Counted from the stretch's first letter, positions 41,338 to 53,013 are shown. The stretch is DNA of 64,000 nucleotides from Symbiodinium natans (GCA_905221605.1 CAJNDS010000558.1:594501-658500), one strand, 5' to 3'. Notes: generated by a model not told the origin, from the letters alone. Numbers and translations are program-made.

Positions 41338-42251
41338 CTGGCCAGGCTTTAGGGTTTAGGGTTTAGGGTTTAGGGTTTTGGGTTTAGGGTTTAGGGTTTC
41401 CGAAAGTGAAGGGTGGGACAAACATGCCTAAAATGGCGCCACAAGATCTACCTGCATTATCCCGAATGTTCCCTAGACACAACCATCTATCATATACAAA
41501 CTGCGCGGAGAAAACCTGCCCTAAACCCTAAACCCTAAACCCTAAACCCTAAACCCTAAACCCTAAACCCTAAACCCTAAACCCTAAAATTAACAGGACG
41601 CCGGGATGGAAGGCCCCCCTTGCACCCAAAAGCCTAGAATAAGTGTCCTCAGAGCCTTATAGGGTGACCCTTACCCAAAGCCTGAAGGGTTTTAGGGTTT
41701 TGGGGTTTAGGGTTTAGGGTTTAGGGTGCCTAAACCCCCGTTGAAGAGGTCCTTCTTAGCCACTCTGAGCCTTAAGACCCCATGACCAAGACATGTCAGG
41801 CCTCGATCGGGCTCCCGGCTTAGGGTTGAGGGTTGGTTTCCTTTGTCCGATACCCTGAGGTCACAAGGATACGTCAAGATAATTTCGCACGCCTTACTTC
41901 CAACAGTCTGCTCGGGGTTCTTGAGGCTGAAACTTGTGATTTTTGGCCACTGGCGGTGCTTGCGTGCTTTCTTTAGGGTTTAGGGTTTAGGGTTTAGGGT
42001 TTAGGGTTTAGGGTTTAGGGTTTAGGGTTTAGGGTTTAGGGTAGATCTTGCTGTTGAAAGACAACGGGCCTCTACAATGTGGCACGGTGCCCTTCCGAAG
42101 CAAGGACTGCGGCCTGGATGTTTTTTACCGTACTATGGGGAGTACATTACCTGTTTACGCTGTTACTCGACTATGGGCCCAATACCCATGAGGAATATAC
42201 CACCTCACTTCATAATCCGGATCCCTATACATGATGTAGGGTTTCAGGGAC

Positions 42252-42347
42252 CAGGGATGGCTGGTTTGAGGTCGGGTGCCTTGTGCACGAGACGGTACTC
42301 CTTCGCCAGCTCCTGAATATCGGAAGGCCAGTCGGTGGGGAAACTTC
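42252..42347 (-). CDS. Mini-exon, unknown protein (strong)
   Basis: After AAGTCCAG the minus strand reads SFPTDWPSDIQELAKEYRLV then HKAPDLKPAIP, with a donor GTCCCTG. Length is 96 bp. Acidic-basic alternation looks like a helical protein. A plus frame (42077-42316) overlaps and is less balanced. Confidence 0.6.
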
Positions 42348-43103
42348 CTGGACTTATACCGTTCCGAGAAGGCGAGTATCAAGTTCTGCGAACTGAACCA
42401 AGAGACTCCAACTCGCATCCCTGAATTCGGATAAAACTTCCGCGCAGATCATGACTAGGATCCCTGGTGCAATTTAAGCTTAGGGTTCATGCAGTCCCCA
42501 AGGTAAGGGAACACGGGAGCCCTGGGAACTAGTCGAAGTCGTAGAAGGCACGAAACTCGACAAGCCGGTGCTCAGACGCCCTCCACCGTAACTCGAGGGC
42601 TTACGGGGCTTAACGTGGAGGTTCATGAGTTCAAGGTTCAGGGTTCAGGGTTTAGGGTTCAGGGTTTGGGGTCTGGGGTTTGGGGTTTGGGGTTCGGGGT
42701 TTGGGGTTTAAGGTTAAACCCTAAACCTCTAGGGTTTTATCAGGCTTAGGTTGTAACTAGGGCTCAGGGTGGCTCTCCCCTGTCCGCGTGCTATGCGAGA
42801 TCTTGATCTGTTGAAAGCTCACAGGTAGTATAGGGGTCGGAATAATTACTAAAGCGCATATGATTACACGATCATGACCCCCCCCCCCCGTTCGAATTAT
42901 AAAGGCTCCTAGATTACCATGAAAGTAGGGTTCGGGTTTTAAGGTGCTCCTCTCCATGTCGCCGCCCTCTTATTCCAAAACTGGTCTTGGCCTTTGGGCT
43001 TCAGGTTTCTAGGGGTTAGGGTTTGGGGGTTGGGGGTTCGGGGTTCCAAAGTTCAGGGGCTCGGGCGTTTAAAGTTTAGGGGTTTTTCGGGTTAAGGGTC
43101 TTG

Positions 43104-43231
43104 CTTGGAGGTTTCAGGGTACTTATAAGTGTAGTTATAACCCACTTATAGGCCCCTTAAGGACCCCAATATGGTTATCCTGGGGGTTATAAGTACAGTT
43201 ACAACTGGGTTACTAAGTACCCTGAACCAAG
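43104..43231. repeat. Family A palindromic element, copy 3
   Basis: CTTGGAGGTTTCAGGGTACT at the left and TACTAAGTACCCTGAACCAAG at the right, with 'cttataggccccttaagga' in the centre. Confidence 0.8.
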
Positions 43232-43360
43232 TCGGGGTTTCCCCTGGTTCATAGTAGTATTTTGCCTGTAAGGGATTTTTAAGGGTACCTCGTGTCCCCA
43301 TTCACTACTACGAACCAGCCAGTAAATCCAAGAATAACTCAACATACCCCAAACCCATAC

Positions 43361-43418
43361 CTTGGGATGTTCCCCTTATACTAACTGTCCCTCGTAGGGA
43401 CTATAGTACCCCTGGAAG
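43361..43418. repeat. Family C element, left half only
   Basis: GGGATGTTCCCCTTATACTA to 'ggactatagtacccc', then unrelated sequence: truncated at the centre of the palindrome. Confidence 0.65.
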
Positions 43419-43752
43419 AACCCTTCTGTCCTCGTAGCTGGTCTCCTTGTGCTTGGTGCCTGCACGACCAGCGTGCTAGAAAGGCTGCACCAAGTGCGGG
43501 CAAGGGAGGGTTCGTGACATGCATACCTGGTAGGTTCATGGGACCCTAAACCCTAAACCTTAAACCCTAAACCGGTGGCATTGAGTTGGTTATGCTGGAG
43601 TTAGAACTGGTTGTAAGCGAATTGTGGGGCTTGTAGAACCCTACTTGTGGCTACCCCCGAAACTTGCCTAGATCCTAAACCCTAAACCCTGTAAACCCCA
43701 AACCCTATGACAAGGATTTTGGGCTTAGAGGGCTTAGGATTTAGGGTTTAAG

Positions 43753-43853
43753 GTAATTAGAATAGGGTTCTGGGGGGTTACTAGAGTACATTGAAAAATG
43801 GGAATACTAGTATACTAGTACGCAGTAATTTCTCCGACCCTTCTACTGGGCCC
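43753..43853. repeat. Family B element
   Basis: 'aattagaatagggtt', a G run, 'gggaatactagta' and 'taatttctccgaccc' match the other family-B copies. Confidence 0.55.
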
Positions 43854-44580
43854 TGCACGTGGCCTTGTCGGCCAGACACATGTTGAATTGTGAGTTGACA
43901 TGTTCGGTAACCCTAAGCCCATTCCCTGGCACTTGGGCCCAAAGGCCTTCTTGTATCAAGTTCTAAGGCTATTTTGAGCCTCAGGGATAGGGTTTAGGGT
44001 TTACAGGCCCTAAACCCTAAACCCTAAACCCTAAACCCTAAACCCCAAACCCTAAACCCTAAACCCTAAACCCTAAACCCGAAACCCTAAACTGCTGTCT
44101 GCGCGCCAGGAGGTGGCTCGTGCTGGCCAAGGGGTGGCCTCGGCCTGGCCTTGTCTCCGACATCACCGGATGAGTTCTTAGGGTTTTGTGTTTAGGTTTA
44201 GGGTTTAGGGTTTAGGGTTTAGGGTTTAGGGTTTAGGGATTAGGGTTTTGGGTTTTTGGTCAGATGGTGGCCCCTACACAATCTAATACCCCTCGCTTGT
44301 AAAGGAGTCTTTTAAATCACAGAGTGTCCTAGAACACCACTCAGTGAGAGTATTCGAATCTTGGGCCATTGAAACCTAAAGCTCTCAACCCCTAAACCCT
44401 TAACCCCTACTTCGGCCCTGACCCCCCAAACCCCGACACGCCCCCTGAAGCCCCAACCTTACCTTTTTAGGCTGAAAAGGGCCTGTGGCCCCCCAAAAGC
44501 CGAAAATCAGAGCCCTTAAACCTTAGGGTACACCTCTAAACCCGAAACCCTAAACCCTAAACCCTAAACCCTAAACCCAG

Positions 44581-44646
44581 GCCTGGCGCCGCGCCGAATG
44601 TACAGGACATGCTGGGCACCCCCCGATTCAGGGAGAACCTCGTGGC
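44581..44646 (+). CDS. Mini-exon, unknown protein (strong)
   Basis: After CCCTAAACCCAG (a telomeric unit mutated into an acceptor) the plus strand reads PGAAPNVQDMLGTPRFRENL then VA, and GTTTAGAG follows as donor. Length is 66 bp. A clear example of repeat-derived splice sites. Confidence 0.65.
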
Positions 44647-44997
44647 GTTTAGAGTTTAGGGTTTAGGGTTGGGGGCTTGGGATTTAGAGCACACGTAGGG
44701 TATGTGAAGTATATGCTTGGGATTTCGGGTTTAGGGTTTTGGGGATTGGGATTTAGGGTGTAGGGTACTGTATGTGAAGTAGGGTTTGTATTTCTGGTAC
44801 TGTGGACTCGAGGTCGTTAATCATATGAAAGTGAAACAGCTTAGGTTTGTACTAATCACGGTTCGCAAGCACACAACATCCAAAGTCGAGAACGTGAAGT
44901 TCCCAATCTGGTCGAGCTTTGCAAGAATAGAGGAGATTGAGCCAATGTTTTTAGTCTGTGCTCAAGCAGCACAGCTTTGAAGCAAAACCATTGACTC

Positions 44998-45240
44998 ATG
45001 TCAGGAGCTTTGCAGAAGAAATTGTGTCGATTGTACAGAAATGACAGCGGAAATCCATTGTCCAATCAGAGGCTAGGATATGGAAGGCGTGCTTCGTTTG
45101 AATGTGCAAGCTCCATAACCCTGACAAAGTGCCTTTTTGAAGCATTCTTGTCCCTCCTTGGCCGCAATGAACCTATCCCCAAAAGGACACTCCAAATATA
45201 CGCCTACCAATCCCAGCGATGTAAACCCTGTTTCGTATAG
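44998..45240 (+). CDS. Orphan 80-codon ORF, doubtful
   Basis: ATG to TAG in a ~450-bp telomere-free stretch (44790-45240). A second plus frame (44786-44980) lies just upstream. The composition is protein-like (KKLCRLYRND, LGRNEPIPKR), but no domain, splice site or expression signal was identified. Confidence 0.25.
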   Translation: MSGALQKKLCRLYRNDSGNPLSNQRLGYGRRASFECASSITLTKCLFEAFLSLLGRNEPIPKRTLQIYAYQSQRCKPCFV

Positions 45241-45446
45241 GGCTTAGGGTGGGGTTCTGGGGATTTGGGGGGTGGGAAACGCCGAAACCCCAACCCGAAA
45301 CCCCTCCCCTCTCCTGCACCCCCGGGTTGTATAGGGGTCTAGGTCTAAGGGTTTGAAGCTCATGGCCCCTTCATGAGGCTTCAGGGTACGAGCTCTACCC
45401 TAAACCCCCCCCCCCCACCCCTACACCCTACGTACACCTCCTCATG

Positions 45447-45560
45447 CAGAGAGAGAGAGAGAGAGAAAAAAAAACAAAAAGAGAAAGAGAAAGAGAAAGA
45501 GAGAGAGTGAGAGAGAGAGAGAGAGAAAAAAAAGAGAGAGAGAGAGAGAGACAGAGGCAG
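45447..45560. repeat. (GA)n / A-run tract
   Basis: GAGAGA blocks broken by A runs. E/R/K frames on one strand and S/L/F on the other are artefacts. Confidence 0.9.
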
Positions 45561-46092
45561 AGACTGAAAGTGCAATGCTCGGGCACCGCTTGCGGGGCGG
45601 GCGCGGCTCCGAGCTGGCGCTTCGATGGGTGTCCTGTTCGCTTTGGGGCTCCTTGCTTGGCTTCGGGTTTGGGGTTTAGGGTTTACCTCAAGAACTTCGC
45701 CAAAAAAAAAAACCTACCTTTTTTTGGAGGGGTCGCAAGAACCTGATAGGTATAGGGTTTAGAGTTCAGGGTTCAAGGTCTAGGGGTATACATAAGCAGC
45801 CCGAACTGCGGCGACCCCATACTTTTCGACCCACTTACACTCCCCCCCCCCCCTACGCCAAGGCTTCGTGAGCAGACACTTTTGGGGCCCTGAAGCTCTG
45901 AAAGGTTAGGTTTCAAGGTTTCTTTGTCCTGCCTACACGGCCGAGCCTCCCCCCTTTTTGTTTTTTGGCAACTGCACCGCGGTCAAACCACTTTGGCCTG
46001 TCCGGCAGATCTGCGCATAATGGGCTGGAGTTGGGAAAGGCCTCCCCCCCAGGGCGCTCGTGGAATCTTGCTTTGGGGCTTTCGGGGTGTAC

Positions 46093-46221
46093 CTGGAGGT
46101 TCATGGTACTTAGTAACTCAATTATAACAGTTCTTCATAACCCCATTCGGGTACTTAAGGGGCCTACAAGTAGGTTATAACCATACCTATATTTGGGTTC
46201 TAGGTACCCTGAACCTCCAAG
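46093..46221. repeat. Family A palindromic element, copy 4
   Basis: CTGGAGGTTCATGGTACTTA at the left and TACCCTGAACCTCCAAG at the right; 'aactcaattataaca' inside. Confidence 0.85.
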
Positions 46222-46751
46222 AAGGGGTTTGGGGTGTGGGCATGCTATGACGGTTTCTGGTATCTAGCAGAGAAGGGGTTGAGGGGTTCAGTCTTGAGGG
46301 TTCCTTTTAGGGTTTGAGGGAAGCCCCATATACCCAATGGCTAGCCAGCCCCTGTTCGAAGCTGCTTCACTTCAGCCGGAGCAGTTGGTTCCAGAAGTGA
46401 GCAACGACTTCCCACATCCCAGGTACCTCTACTTAGAAGCCCTTTTGACTTAGTAAAGTAGGCTTAGTAAGGTGGGGTATGGGGATTAGAATCGTGTTTC
46501 AAGGGGATACGAAGTCGACTTTGCTACGTCAGAAGAGCTTCGAAGTATAGCACAGAGGCTTTAAGGGGTCGTAAGCAAGATAGAAGACCCATTCAAGGGG
46601 TGAGCTGCCCCAACTGGAAGATGTTCTAGATGTAGGAACCCCATTCGAACAAGGGCACTTTTTTTGGTTTAGGGTTTAGGGTTTAGGGGTTAGGGTTTAG
46701 GGTTTAGGGTTTAGGGTTTAGGGTTTAGGGTTTAGGGTTTAGGGTTTAGGG

Positions 46752-46850
46752 CTACTGCACCGGCCGGGCTTTACAGGAGCCAATCGGCCCCTGCGGCATT
46801 TTCTTCCTCGAATTCAGCCTCGTGCCATCTCCCCACACCTTCAGAAACCC
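46752..46850. CDS. Exon-like island, open on both strands
   Basis: After TTTACAG the plus strand reads EPIGPCGIFFLEFSLVPSPH; the minus strand reads VWGDGTRLNSRKKMPQGPIG to a TAG. Both look coding, so the strand is not assigned. Left flank TTTAGGG (46668-46751). Confidence 0.4.
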
Positions 46851-47579
46851 CAAAAGCCTACCTTTTTTTGTTGCAGCTTAGCTAAGAATCCTTTTCAGGG
46901 TCTATAGATACACAAAAGAAGGCGTTGAGTTCTTAGGTCCACCCTGATCTTGAAACTCTAAGCCCCTCGAACCCCCAGGCCTAAACCCCATATTGGGAGG
47001 TTCATCGGGAGTCATGCCACGGTCTCTGCTAAAGGTTCCGTCTTACACTTTGGAGGATGACCTCAGGTCTGGGGTTTAGGGTTTAGGGTTTAGGGTTTAG
47101 GGTTTAGGGTTGAGGGGATTAGGGTTTCAGGGGCTCGACGTCAGGTCTCTCTACCCACAACTAGCTGCAGCAACGCCTGGAGTTCTCAAAATCCTATAAG
47201 CAACTTCCCATGGACCGTCAAGCAAACCATGAACCCTGAACCCTTCCCAAACCCATCACTCTAAACCCTAAACCCTCGACCCCCCTATCTCTAAGCCCTA
47301 AAGCCTAAACCCTAACCCTGAACCCTGAACCCTGAACCCTGAACCCTGAACCCTAAACCCTAAACCCTAAACCCCAAACCCTAAACCCTAACCCTAAACC
47401 CTAATCCCTGAACCCTAAACCCTGACTGGATCCTACACACTGAACCGCATGCGGGGCACTCCCAAGGTTGGCCCCGGTTGGTCAGTTCTCGAAATTGTGT
47501 CCCTTCTCTTTGGTTCGGGGTTTAAATAGGGTTTAGGGTTTAGGGTCTAGGATTTAGGATTTAGGGTTTAGGGTTTCGG

Positions 47580-47800
47580 GTACGATTGTTGAGAGCCAAC
47601 CTTGCCACAACTTGGCATAATGTACAGCCTCAGCCTCTCGACACATCCATGTATTGCTTCCAGCCATGAGTCTTTGTGGAAGTATTCGGGCAGCGTGCAA
47701 ACCCTGAGACCGAAACCATTTCCGAAGCCTGAGCCAACAAAACTTCCAGGGCCGTGCGGCTGCCAAGGCAGTGCGTACGCAGGTGATAGATCTCTGCATG
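47580..47800 (-). CDS. Exon-like region, unknown protein
   Basis: Two minus frames overlap. One contains MAGSNTWMCREAEAVHYAKL then WQGWLSTIV near 47590-47670. The other reads LPEYFHKDSWLEAIHGCVER. At least one is probably real, but the boundaries are unclear. It lies next to family-A copy 5. Confidence 0.4.
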
Positions 47801-47917
47801 CTTGAAGGTTCATGTGTACTTGCGAGTATGGTTATAACTACAAGTACCCTTAAGAAGACTATAACCATATGTACCCTACTTCTAGCCCTACGAATAAGCA
47901 CCCCATGAACCTCCAAG
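47801..47917. repeat. Family A palindromic element, copy 5
   Basis: CTTGAAGGTTCATGTGTACT at the left and CCCCATGAACCTCCAAG at the right. Confidence 0.8.
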
Positions 47918-48414
47918 CAGGTTCAGACTTGAATGTTTCAGGTTGCCGACTGGCCTTAACCCTACTTCGGAGTAGATAGACCCTGGAGAAAGAGTATATA
48001 CTTTCAGGTACAAATATCTATAAGAGGAGCCCAGAACCAAAAAAAGGATTGCAGTATAGTACTCCAAGACCCAGTTTAGGGACCCTTCTGGAATAGGCTG
48101 CTCCTGGATGTGCGCTAGAGGGTGAGCATGCAGCATCCAATGGCCCATCATGCACTATCGAAGGGCTCCTGTAGCGGCTCTACCCGAACACCAAAACCCG
48201 GTAAACCCTAAATCCTGTACCCCAAACCCCAAAGCCCCAAAACCCTAAACTTACCCTAAACCACGAAACCCGAAAATCCCTAAAACCCGAAACTTCTAAA
48301 CCCTAAACCCTACGTAAACCCTAAACCCTAAACCCTGAACCCTGCATCCCTAAACCCTAAACCCTAAATCCCTAAACCCTAACTCCCTAAACCCCAAAGT
48401 CCCGAAAACCCAAG

Positions 48415-48510
48415 GATGGGCCATGTGATCCTCAGCGGAAGCGGAAGTGGAAGCGAGCAGGAGCTCTGGGCTCGAGACCTGAGGTCCTCTTCAAGGACGG
48501 CAGCCTCTTC
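48415..48510 (+). CDS. Mini-exon, basic, unknown protein
   Basis: Between CCCAAG and GTGTGTG the plus strand reads DGPCDPQRKRKWKRAGALGS then RPEVLFKDGSLF (32 codons). The basic cluster RKRKWKR resembles a nuclear-localisation signal. A second plus frame starting with ATG is also open. Confidence 0.55.
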
Positions 48511-48925
48511 GTGTGTGTTCAGGGCTTAGGGTTTTATAGGGGGTTTAGGGTTTAGGGTTTAGGGTTTAGGGTTTAGGGTTAGGGATTTAGAGTTCTGGGG
48601 TTTTGGGGCTTTGGGGCCATAGAGAGATAGTGCGCAAGGAAAGGATTTAGGGCTCTGTCGAGGTGAGCGTACCCTGGGCAACCCAACACCAACCTCCCCC
48701 CCTCCCCTGTCTTAAACCCCATATTTTCCTGAACTCTAAACCCCCCACGCCGCAACCCTCAACCCTGGACCCTAATCCCAGCACGCGCCATGACTTTGCC
48801 CGGGGGGGGGGGGGGGGGGTGGTGGCTCGGAGTATAAGGTCCAGAAGCCTCGAATCCGCGAACTCTTTGGGGTTGTTTGGGGGTTGAAGGCGTAGGGGTC
48901 GGGGGTTAATGGGCGTCATGTAGGG

Positions 48926-49027
48926 GCCTTAATAATTAGAATAGGGTTTGAAAGGTTAATATAGTATGCGTAAAAAGGGACCATGAGGGAATACCAATAG
49001 TAAGATATTCCGACCCCTATATTGGGA
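48926..49027. repeat. Family B element, near-complete
   Basis: 'aataattagaatagggtttg', 'gggaccatgagggaatacc' and 'atattccgacccctatatt'. Adjoins family-A copy 6. Confidence 0.65.
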
Positions 49028-49076
49028 GTGCGTTTGGGGGTTTGGGGTGTTCGGGGTTTCGGGTTCATCTTGGGTG

Positions 49077-49225
49077 CTTGGAGGTTCATGGTACTTAGTA
49101 ACCCAATTTTCACTGTACTTCTAACCCAATTATAACCCGATTAGGGTACTTGCGGGCTTTTTTTGGGGGCTATACTTATAACTATACACTGAGAATTGTG
49201 TTACAAAGTAGCCTGAACCTCCAAG
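49077..49225. repeat. Family A palindromic element, copy 6
   Basis: CTTGGAGGTTCATGGTACTT at the left and AGCCTGAACCTCCAAG at the right. It is followed directly by CCCTAAACCCGAAA repeats. Confidence 0.85.
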
Positions 49226-49423
49226 TACCCCTAAACCCGAAACCCGAAACCCGAAACCCTAAACCCTAAACCCTAAACCCTAGCCCCTAAACCCTAAACC
49301 CCAGCAGAAGCTTTGAGCAAGGCGCCTTAGGGCGGAGGCAGGGGTTCGCCAGGGATGATGCCTCGGCTGCTGGGAGCTTGGGGTTTGGGGTTTAAGGTTT
49401 AGGGTTTGGGGTTTAGTAGGGTT

Positions 49424-49502
49424 TAGGGTTTAGGGTTTAGGGTTTAGTAGGGTTAGTGGGGTTTAGTAGGGTTTAGTGGGGTTTAGTAGGGTTTAGTAGA
49501 GT
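49424..49502. repeat. 10-bp array GGGTTTAGTA / GGGTTTAGTG
   Basis: About seven copies beside TTTAGGG units; another length variant. Confidence 0.9.
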
Positions 49503-49805
49503 AGCATTTACGGGGAGTTTTGTGCGCAGGGTCGAATTATGGCTCTTGAGGAGGATGCGGGGTTCAGTTTCAGACTGCTCGACTCGGAGCTTCTGAACCC
49601 CAAATCCTAAACCTGAAGCCCTAAACCCTAAACCCTAAACCAATAAACCCTAAACCCTGAACCAATAAACCCTAAACCACAAAACCCTAATTAAACCCTA
49701 AACCAATAAACCCTAAACCAAGAAACCCCAAACCAATAAAACCTAAACCCTAAACCCTAAACCCTGAATAAACCCTAAACTCTAAACCAACATCTCCGCC
49801 CAAAG

Positions 49806-49893
49806 GGGCTTGGCTTCTCCCCGCGCTCGTCCGTGGCCCAGGTCGCGAGCTCTTGGCTGAAGCTCCTGCGCCCGGCGTGCGCAGGACCCGCAC
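49806..49893. CDS. Mini-exon, strand unresolved
   Basis: Plus: after CAAAG, GLGFSPRSSVAQVASSWLKL then LRPACAGPA, donor GTTCAGGG. Minus: after CGCAG, ELQPRARDLGHGRARGEAKP then LWAEML, donor GTTTAGAG. Both have sites at both ends. It lies just left of the longest TTTAGGG array. Confidence 0.5.
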
Positions 49894-49900
49894 GTTCAGG

Positions 49901-50161
49901 GTTTAGGGTTTAGGGTTTAGGGTTTAGGGTTTAGGGTTTAGGGTTTAGGGTTTAGGGTTTAGGGTTTAGGGTTTAGGGTTTAGGGTTTAGGGTTTAGGGT
50001 TTAGGGTTTAGGGTTTAGGGTTTAGGGTTTAGGGGTAGGGTTTAGGGTTTAGGGTTTAGGGTTTAGGGTTTAGGGTTTAGGGTTTAGGGTTTAGGGTTTA
50101 GGGTTTAGGGTTTAGGGTTTAGGGTTTAGGGTTTAGGGTTTAGGGTTTAGGGTTTAGGGTT
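49901..50161. repeat. Longest uninterrupted TTTAGGG array (~37 units)
   Basis: 261 bp of TTTAGGG with a single altered unit near 50033. High purity suggests recent growth. It is interstitial: unique sequence and CCCTAAA units continue on its right. Confidence 0.95.
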
Positions 50162-50835
50162 TGCTACTATACTTTGGGGTGGTATAGCTATTTGTTTGGA
50201 AGCTCTTAGATCATTGCGTTTGGTCTTAGATCTCGTTGAAGGTCTAAGCCAATTCTGAACCCCAAATCCTAACCCCCTAAGCCCAAAACCCGAAACCCCA
50301 AAACCCTAAACCAATAAACCAATAAACCCGAAACCCTAAAGCCCAAACCCTAACCCTAAACCAAAAACCAATAAACCCGAAACCTGCGAATAAGATTGGG
50401 GGTCCTACCCTTCTTGCTACCTCTTCCCGGCGGTCGTGGGTCCCTAAACCCTCAACTCCAAGCTCCCTAAACTCCCGTTAAACCCTAACCCTCAACCCCT
50501 AAACCCTAAAACCCCTAAACCCCCAAAATCTTGAACCCTGAAAATGCCTGAACGCCTAAACCCCTAAATCCCTGAACTCTCAAACCCCTCAACTCCTCCA
50601 CTCTTAAACCCTTAAACCCTTGCACTTAAGCCTCGTAAACTCCAAAACTCCTGAACCCCTAAACCCGTAAACCCCAAAACCCGTAAACCCCAAACCCTCA
50701 ACCCAAAACCCCTAAGCCCCCTAAACCCCTAAAAAAACCTGAACCCCTAGACCCCAAGCCCTACACCCCAAACCCTGAACCCTAAACCCTGAAACCCGAA
50801 TTAAACCCTAAACCCTAAACCCCCCCAAACCCCAG

Positions 50836-50892
50836 GCCTGGCTTGGTCGAACCTCAGTGGCGGGCGTCGACGCCGCTGAGGGCTTCTTAGGG
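50836..50892 (+). CDS. Mini-exon, unknown protein (strong)
   Basis: Between AACCCCAG and GTGAGG the plus strand reads AWLGRTSVAGVDAAEGFLG: 19 codons, phase 0 at both ends. CCCTAAA to the left, TTTAGGG to the right. Confidence 0.6.
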
Positions 50893-51002
50893 GTGAGGAT
50901 GCTGAGGCCACAGGGTTTAGGGTTTAGGAAGCATAGGTTTAGGGTTTAGGGTTAAGGGTTTCGGGTTTAGGGTTTAGCTGTATTTGCCGAAGCTTCGAAC
51001 AG

Positions 51003-51161
51003 GCGCCTATAAGCCATCCAATCGTCCGCGTTTCCGGGTCACTCTTGTGTTCTGCGCGCCATGTGCGAGCAACAAATATGAACCCGAAGATACTTCGGGG
51101 CTTCGGGGCGTTAAGGAGGCCTGCGGTCCCGAATTTCCACACACCACCTTCGGCTTTGAAG
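51003..51161 (+). CDS. Mini-exon, unknown protein (long)
   Basis: Between TTCGAACAG and GAAG/GTTTTT the plus strand reads AYKPSNRPRFRVTLVFCAPC, then ~32 more residues including NKYEPEDTSGLRGVKEACGP. At 159 bp it is the longest exon-like island. Four cysteines are spread through it. No family was assigned. Confidence 0.6.
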
Positions 51162-51248
51162 GTTTTTGCTGTTCAATCCTAAACCCTACCTTTGCAGGCC
51201 CTAAACCCTAAACCCTAAACCCTAAACCCTAAACCCTAAACCCCTAAG

Positions 51249-51328
51249 GCCCCCAGCCACACGTGGCTGTTCTTCCGGAGCATGTCCAGCGCGGCTCGGC
51301 CCAGGCCTCCCCAAGAACCGGCAAGAGG
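51249..51328. CDS. Mini-exon, strand unresolved
   Basis: Plus: after CCCTAAG, APSHTWLFFRSMSSAARPRP then PQEPARG, donor GTGTTGG. Minus: GLGRAALDMLRKNSHVWLGA. Neighbouring exons at 50836 and 51003 are plus, which favours plus. Confidence 0.5.
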
Positions 51329-51870
51329 GTGTTGGGGTTTAGGGTTTAGGGTTTAGGGCTTCAGCCGGTTAAGGGTTCGTGTGGAACAGCAACAGCAGGC
51401 TGCTGTTTCTCTGGTGCTTCTCGGCCCGAAAATTCGAAGCTGAAAGGAAGTGCACAGTGCCACGAATACGAACGACTTCCGTTCGTGCACTGTCCTGAAG
51501 TCCCCAAGAACAGACCCCTCACCCCACAGCGCTTTGAAGCCCTACAAACCCTGAAACCTCATAGGCCCCGCGGACTCTACATAAGAATCTCTGGAGGATC
51601 CTTCTTAAATACTATTTGCCTAAGATGATAATAATCCCATAGTGCACTTATGAGTAAGAATGTTCTTTGTGGGAATCTTAAGGAAGTAGTAGAATACCTG
51701 GAATGCCACAAGAGCCTTGAAACCCCATGACCAAGACCTGAACCCCCCAAAAAAATGTCTAAGGAAGACTTTCTTTTTATATTTGGGATGGTTCTTAAGC
51801 AAACAGTGGTAGCCCTAAACCCTAAACCCTAAACCCTAAAACCCTAACGACCCTATTGGGAGGTCCTCAG

Positions 51871-51956
51871 TTGCAACTTTCGGCTGCCCTGTGCTGTTGT
51901 TGGAGACGAACGTTCAGGGCCACAAGCCGTATAACAACGGCCTGCCGATCCTCTAG
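51871..51956 (+). CDS. Terminal mini-exon, unknown protein
   Basis: After GTCCTCAG the plus strand reads ATFGCPVLLLETNVQGHKP then YNNGLPIL and TAG, just before a CCCTAAA array. It could end the plus-strand series 50836-51328. A minus frame is also open. Confidence 0.55.
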
Positions 51957-52164
51957 CCCTAAACCCTAAACCCTAAACCCTAAGCCCTCAAACTCGTGAA
52001 CACGAGCCTAGCCACGAGTTTCGGACAGTCGCCTCGGCCCCTGTGCTCACAAAAGCCCTTAACGCTTCGGCCCTGCTTAGGGTTTAGAGTTCAGGGTTTA
52101 GGGTTTAAGGCTCCCACAACCTCAAGCTCTAGCGCCCCCAAAACCGTTAAAAAAAGAAACCTGC

Positions 52165-52266
52165 TCAGAGCAATGCAAACCCACAACGGTTATCTATGGC
52201 TTTGGGCCCACCCTGCCCCAAGTTGCCTGACTGCTTTGACTTCGAGCTGTGAGGCATCTCCTCAAA
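52165..52266 (-). CDS. Terminal mini-exon, unknown protein
   Basis: After AACTCGAG the minus strand reads FEEMPHSSKSKQSGNLGQGG then PKAIDNRCGFALL and TGA. Polar, lysine-rich. It lies close to the plus-strand terminal exon at 51871, consistent with two converging genes. Confidence 0.55.
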   Translation of the reverse strand, partial: FEEMPHSSKSKQSGNLGQGGPKAIDNRCGFALL

Positions 52267-53013
52267 CTCGAGTTGGTTTCGGCTTTAGGGTTTACGGTTT
52301 AGGGTTTCGGGTTTAGGGTTTCGGGCTCAGGGTTTAGGGTTAGCATGATAGGATGATAGGGTGCTAGGAGGTTGGTGTGTTATGGGTGGTAGGGCCCATG
52401 ATGAGCTCGGTGAGCCGGTGCCCCAGACCACAAGGGAATTTTCGGATCAAACCCCCGAGACAAGCCCCCGAAACCCTCGAACCTAAACCCTAAGCCTTAA
52501 TCCCTAAACCCTAAACCTTAATCCCTAACCCTAAACCCTAAACCCTAGCTGGGCAGTGTCCGTGTTTAGGGTTTAGGGTTTTGGTGTCAGTGTCAGGTTC
52601 AGTGTCAGTGTGTGTGTGTGTGTCTTTTTTTTTTCTCCGGGGGTTAGGGTTTAGGGCTTGGGGCGACAACCGAAAGAAGTCCTAAAACCTTTACCCGATC
52701 GACGCTTCCCAGCCTGAACCCTGAACCGCAAGCCCTGAGTCCTAAACCCTAAACCCCAAACCCTGCATCCTAAACCCTAAGCCCGGAATCCAACACCCTC
52801 AGAATCTTGAAAACACAAGGAAGAACAGGAATGATGATGAGGTGTGACAACCCCTAAACCCTCAACCCTAATGCCTATACCCTGAACCCTAAACCCCTGA
52901 ACACTAAAGCCCTGAACCCTAAACCCCTAAACCCCTAAACCGCCCAAAAAGAAGAAGCTTTCAGCCGGCCTTGGCTTCACCTTGGTCGAGATACGCCTGG
53001 ACCAGGGGATCTA

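Noticed and set aside
49901-50161. A chromosome end marked by the long TTTAGGG array
   Set aside because: Unique DNA and oppositely oriented arrays continue on both sides, and dozens of similar arrays of both orientations occur; it is interstitial.
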